Origin: an uncultured Oscillibacter sp.
Lineage (GTDB): Bacteria; Bacillota; Clostridia; Oscillospirales; Oscillospiraceae
NCBI GenBank assembly: GCA_905236835.1
Contig: CAJOQY010000044.1
Span: 1-6,508 of the forward strand
Length of the DNA: 6,508 nt
Reading direction: 5' to 3'
Positions 6,073 through 6,508 of the stretch are shown here, piece after piece; position 1 is the first letter of the stretch, and every line of letters starts with the position of its first letter. The notes under the pieces are model-generated. The model was given only the letters and a program-made list of their open reading frames with translations, made no database searches and was not told the DNA's origin. Made by a program: the position numbers and the translations under genes.

Positions 6073-6189
6073 AACAATTTTTCCTTTCATGATTTTTGGA
6101 TCCGCGTTTTGATTTATTCGCGAAACAAAACGAATTGGGATTCGCTTTAGTACGCGAAAGCGCGTTTTTGGGTGTAAAGGGGTCGGCGG

Positions 6190-6207
6190 AAAAAATCGAA
6201 AATTTTC
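6190..6207. other. candidate AT-rich unwinding segment of the origin
   Basis: The segment AAAAAATCGAAAATTTTC is the most AT-rich stretch on the dnaN side of the DnaA-trio. In the Bacillus subtilis origin, the unwinding element lies just beyond the trio, between it and dnaN. Here it is separated from the trio by the (CG)6 tract and about 17 bp of mixed sequence, so the assignment is tentative; unwinding could instead start directly at the trio. Confidence 0.35.
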
Positions 6208-6208
6208 T

Positions 6209-6220
6209 CGCGCGCGCGCG
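6209..6220. repeat. (CG)6 tract beside the origin
   Basis: Twelve bases of strictly alternating C and G, extended to fourteen alternating pyrimidine-purine positions by TA at 6221-6222. Such tracts can adopt left-handed Z-DNA under negative supercoiling. It lies between the AT-rich segment and the DnaA-trio, which is noteworthy for an origin. Confidence 0.75.
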
Positions 6221-6237
6221 TAAAGACAGGGATCTTT

Positions 6238-6252
6238 TAGTAGTAGTAGTAG
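6238..6252 (+). promoter_or_regulatory. DnaA-trio element (TAG x5)
   Basis: Five perfect TAG units run up to AGA (6253-6255), directly followed by the first DnaA box at 6256. Read 3' to 5' away from the box this is GAT repeated five times. It matches the DnaA-trio described at the B. subtilis origin, where DnaA filaments bind single-stranded DNA during unwinding. Its position between the boxes and dnaN is also the expected one. Unlike the B. subtilis arrangement, only 3 bp and no GC-rich spacer separate it from the box. Confidence 0.8.
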
Positions 6253-6255
6253 AGA

Positions 6256-6445
6256 TGTGGAAAATGTGGAAAACTGCCTCAAGCCGTTGCGCCGCAACGG
6301 ATAGTTTTCCACATTGCCATGTGGAAAAAATGTGGAAAACTTGGACAAAATGTGGAAAACTTGTTTAAACATCTGAGTTTTCCACACCCATGTGGAAAAC
6401 TTTCCACATTTTGTGGAAAACTCATGTGGAAAACTTTGTGGAAAA
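6256..6445. other. oriC: oriC: cluster of DnaA boxes
   Basis: Eleven perfect copies of TTTTCCACA lie within 190 bp. Nine read TGTGGAAAA on the plus strand (starting at 6256, 6265, 6320, 6331, 6351, 6391, 6412, 6425 and 6437) and two read TTTTCCACA (6305 and 6378). A twelfth site at 6400-6408 (CTTTCCACA) has one mismatch. None has the TTATCCACA form most common elsewhere. The first two boxes are back to back and touch the DnaA-trio. Position directly upstream of dnaN matches the dnaA-dnaN intergenic origin of Firmicutes. The boxes may also let DnaA regulate transcription into dnaN. No dnaA end can be recognised in the remaining bases to 6508. Confidence 0.95.
6265..6313. repeat. nested inverted repeat within oriC
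   Basis: The outer arms TGTGGAAAACT (6265-6275) and AGTTTTCCACA (6303-6313) are perfect 11-bp inverted copies, each containing a DnaA box. Inside them CCGTTGC (6284-6290) and GCAACGG (6294-6300) form a perfect 7-bp stem with a GCC loop. It is the only GC-rich hairpin inside the box cluster. No U-run follows it, so it is not a standard terminator. Confidence 0.7.
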
Positions 6446-6459
6446 CTTGTTTGAACAAG
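6446..6459. repeat. 6-bp inverted repeat at the right end of the box cluster
   Basis: CTTGTT (6446-6451) and AACAAG (6454-6459) are inverted around TG, immediately after the last DnaA box. The remaining 49 bases to the window edge are AT-rich and carry no gene start, Shine-Dalgarno or DnaA box that I can identify. Confidence 0.4.
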
Positions 6460-6508
6460 AAAAATGAAATTTAAAATTCGCAACTTTTTTGAAGAGATTA
6501 GACAACTC

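Noticed and set aside
6152..6169. Intrinsic terminator on the plus strand (ACGCG-AAAG-CGCGT followed by T5)
   Set aside because: The stem is only 5 bp, no plus-strand gene ends upstream, and it lies in the dnaN leader. It is probably incidental.
6091..6237. A dnaN promoter in the leader
   Set aside because: TTTACA and several TA-rich hexamers are present on the minus strand, but none pairs with a partner at 16-18 nt spacing.
6073..6483. N-terminal extension of dnaN by 137 codons
   Set aside because: The frame is open without stops, but it translates the DnaA-box repeats and the trio. DnaN begins at MISFRC with a ribosome-binding site at 6072, and the total length then fits the family.
6460..6508. 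3' end of dnaA at the right edge
   Set aside because: A stop codon on the minus strand at 6498-6500 is preceded by only two visible codons, which do not identify DnaA. dnaA is expected nearby from gene order, but it is not supported by bases in the window.

Overview
The window covers a chromosomal replication-origin region of a low-to-mid G+C Firmicute, most likely a clostridial lineage. Three things support this: the order oriC-dnaN-(S4 protein)-recF, strong Gram-positive Shine-Dalgarno sequences (AGGAGGT-like), and protein sequences of clostridial type. The class-level placement is an inference from the order and style of the genes, not from a search.

Layout, read from the right edge leftwards, the direction of transcription and probably of one replication fork. 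Positions 6190-6459 hold an origin. It has eleven perfect TTTTCCACA DnaA boxes plus one near-match, a five-unit DnaA-trio (TAG x5) directly beside the first box, a (CG)6 tract and a short AT-rich segment. A dnaA gene is expected beyond the right edge but is not visible. On the minus strand follow dnaN (beta clamp), a GNAT N-acetyltransferase, a small S4 RNA-binding protein (YaaA-like), recF, a coiled-coil protein with a bacterial PH domain, and a rhomboid-fold membrane protein that lacks the protease catalytic residues and ends in a Cys/His-rich tail. Facing this group is a plus-strand PepSY lipoprotein gene with a near-consensus sigma-A promoter. At the left edge is the first 30 codons of a minus-strand gene that looks like a DUF362 family protein, with its own promoter.

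The dnaN, S4 and recF genes form the usual replication/repair block next to oriC. The GNAT gene is inserted in it. The PH-domain and rhomboid-like genes stand where many Firmicutes carry remB and gyrB. Junctions between the minus-strand genes are very AT-rich, share an AATTTTATAA motif and show no classic rho-independent terminator, so read-through along the whole group is plausible. No mobile element, CRISPR array, tRNA or rRNA was seen. The most notable items are the origin architecture and the PH-domain/pseudo-rhomboid pair. No clearly new multi-gene system can be claimed from the sequence alone.
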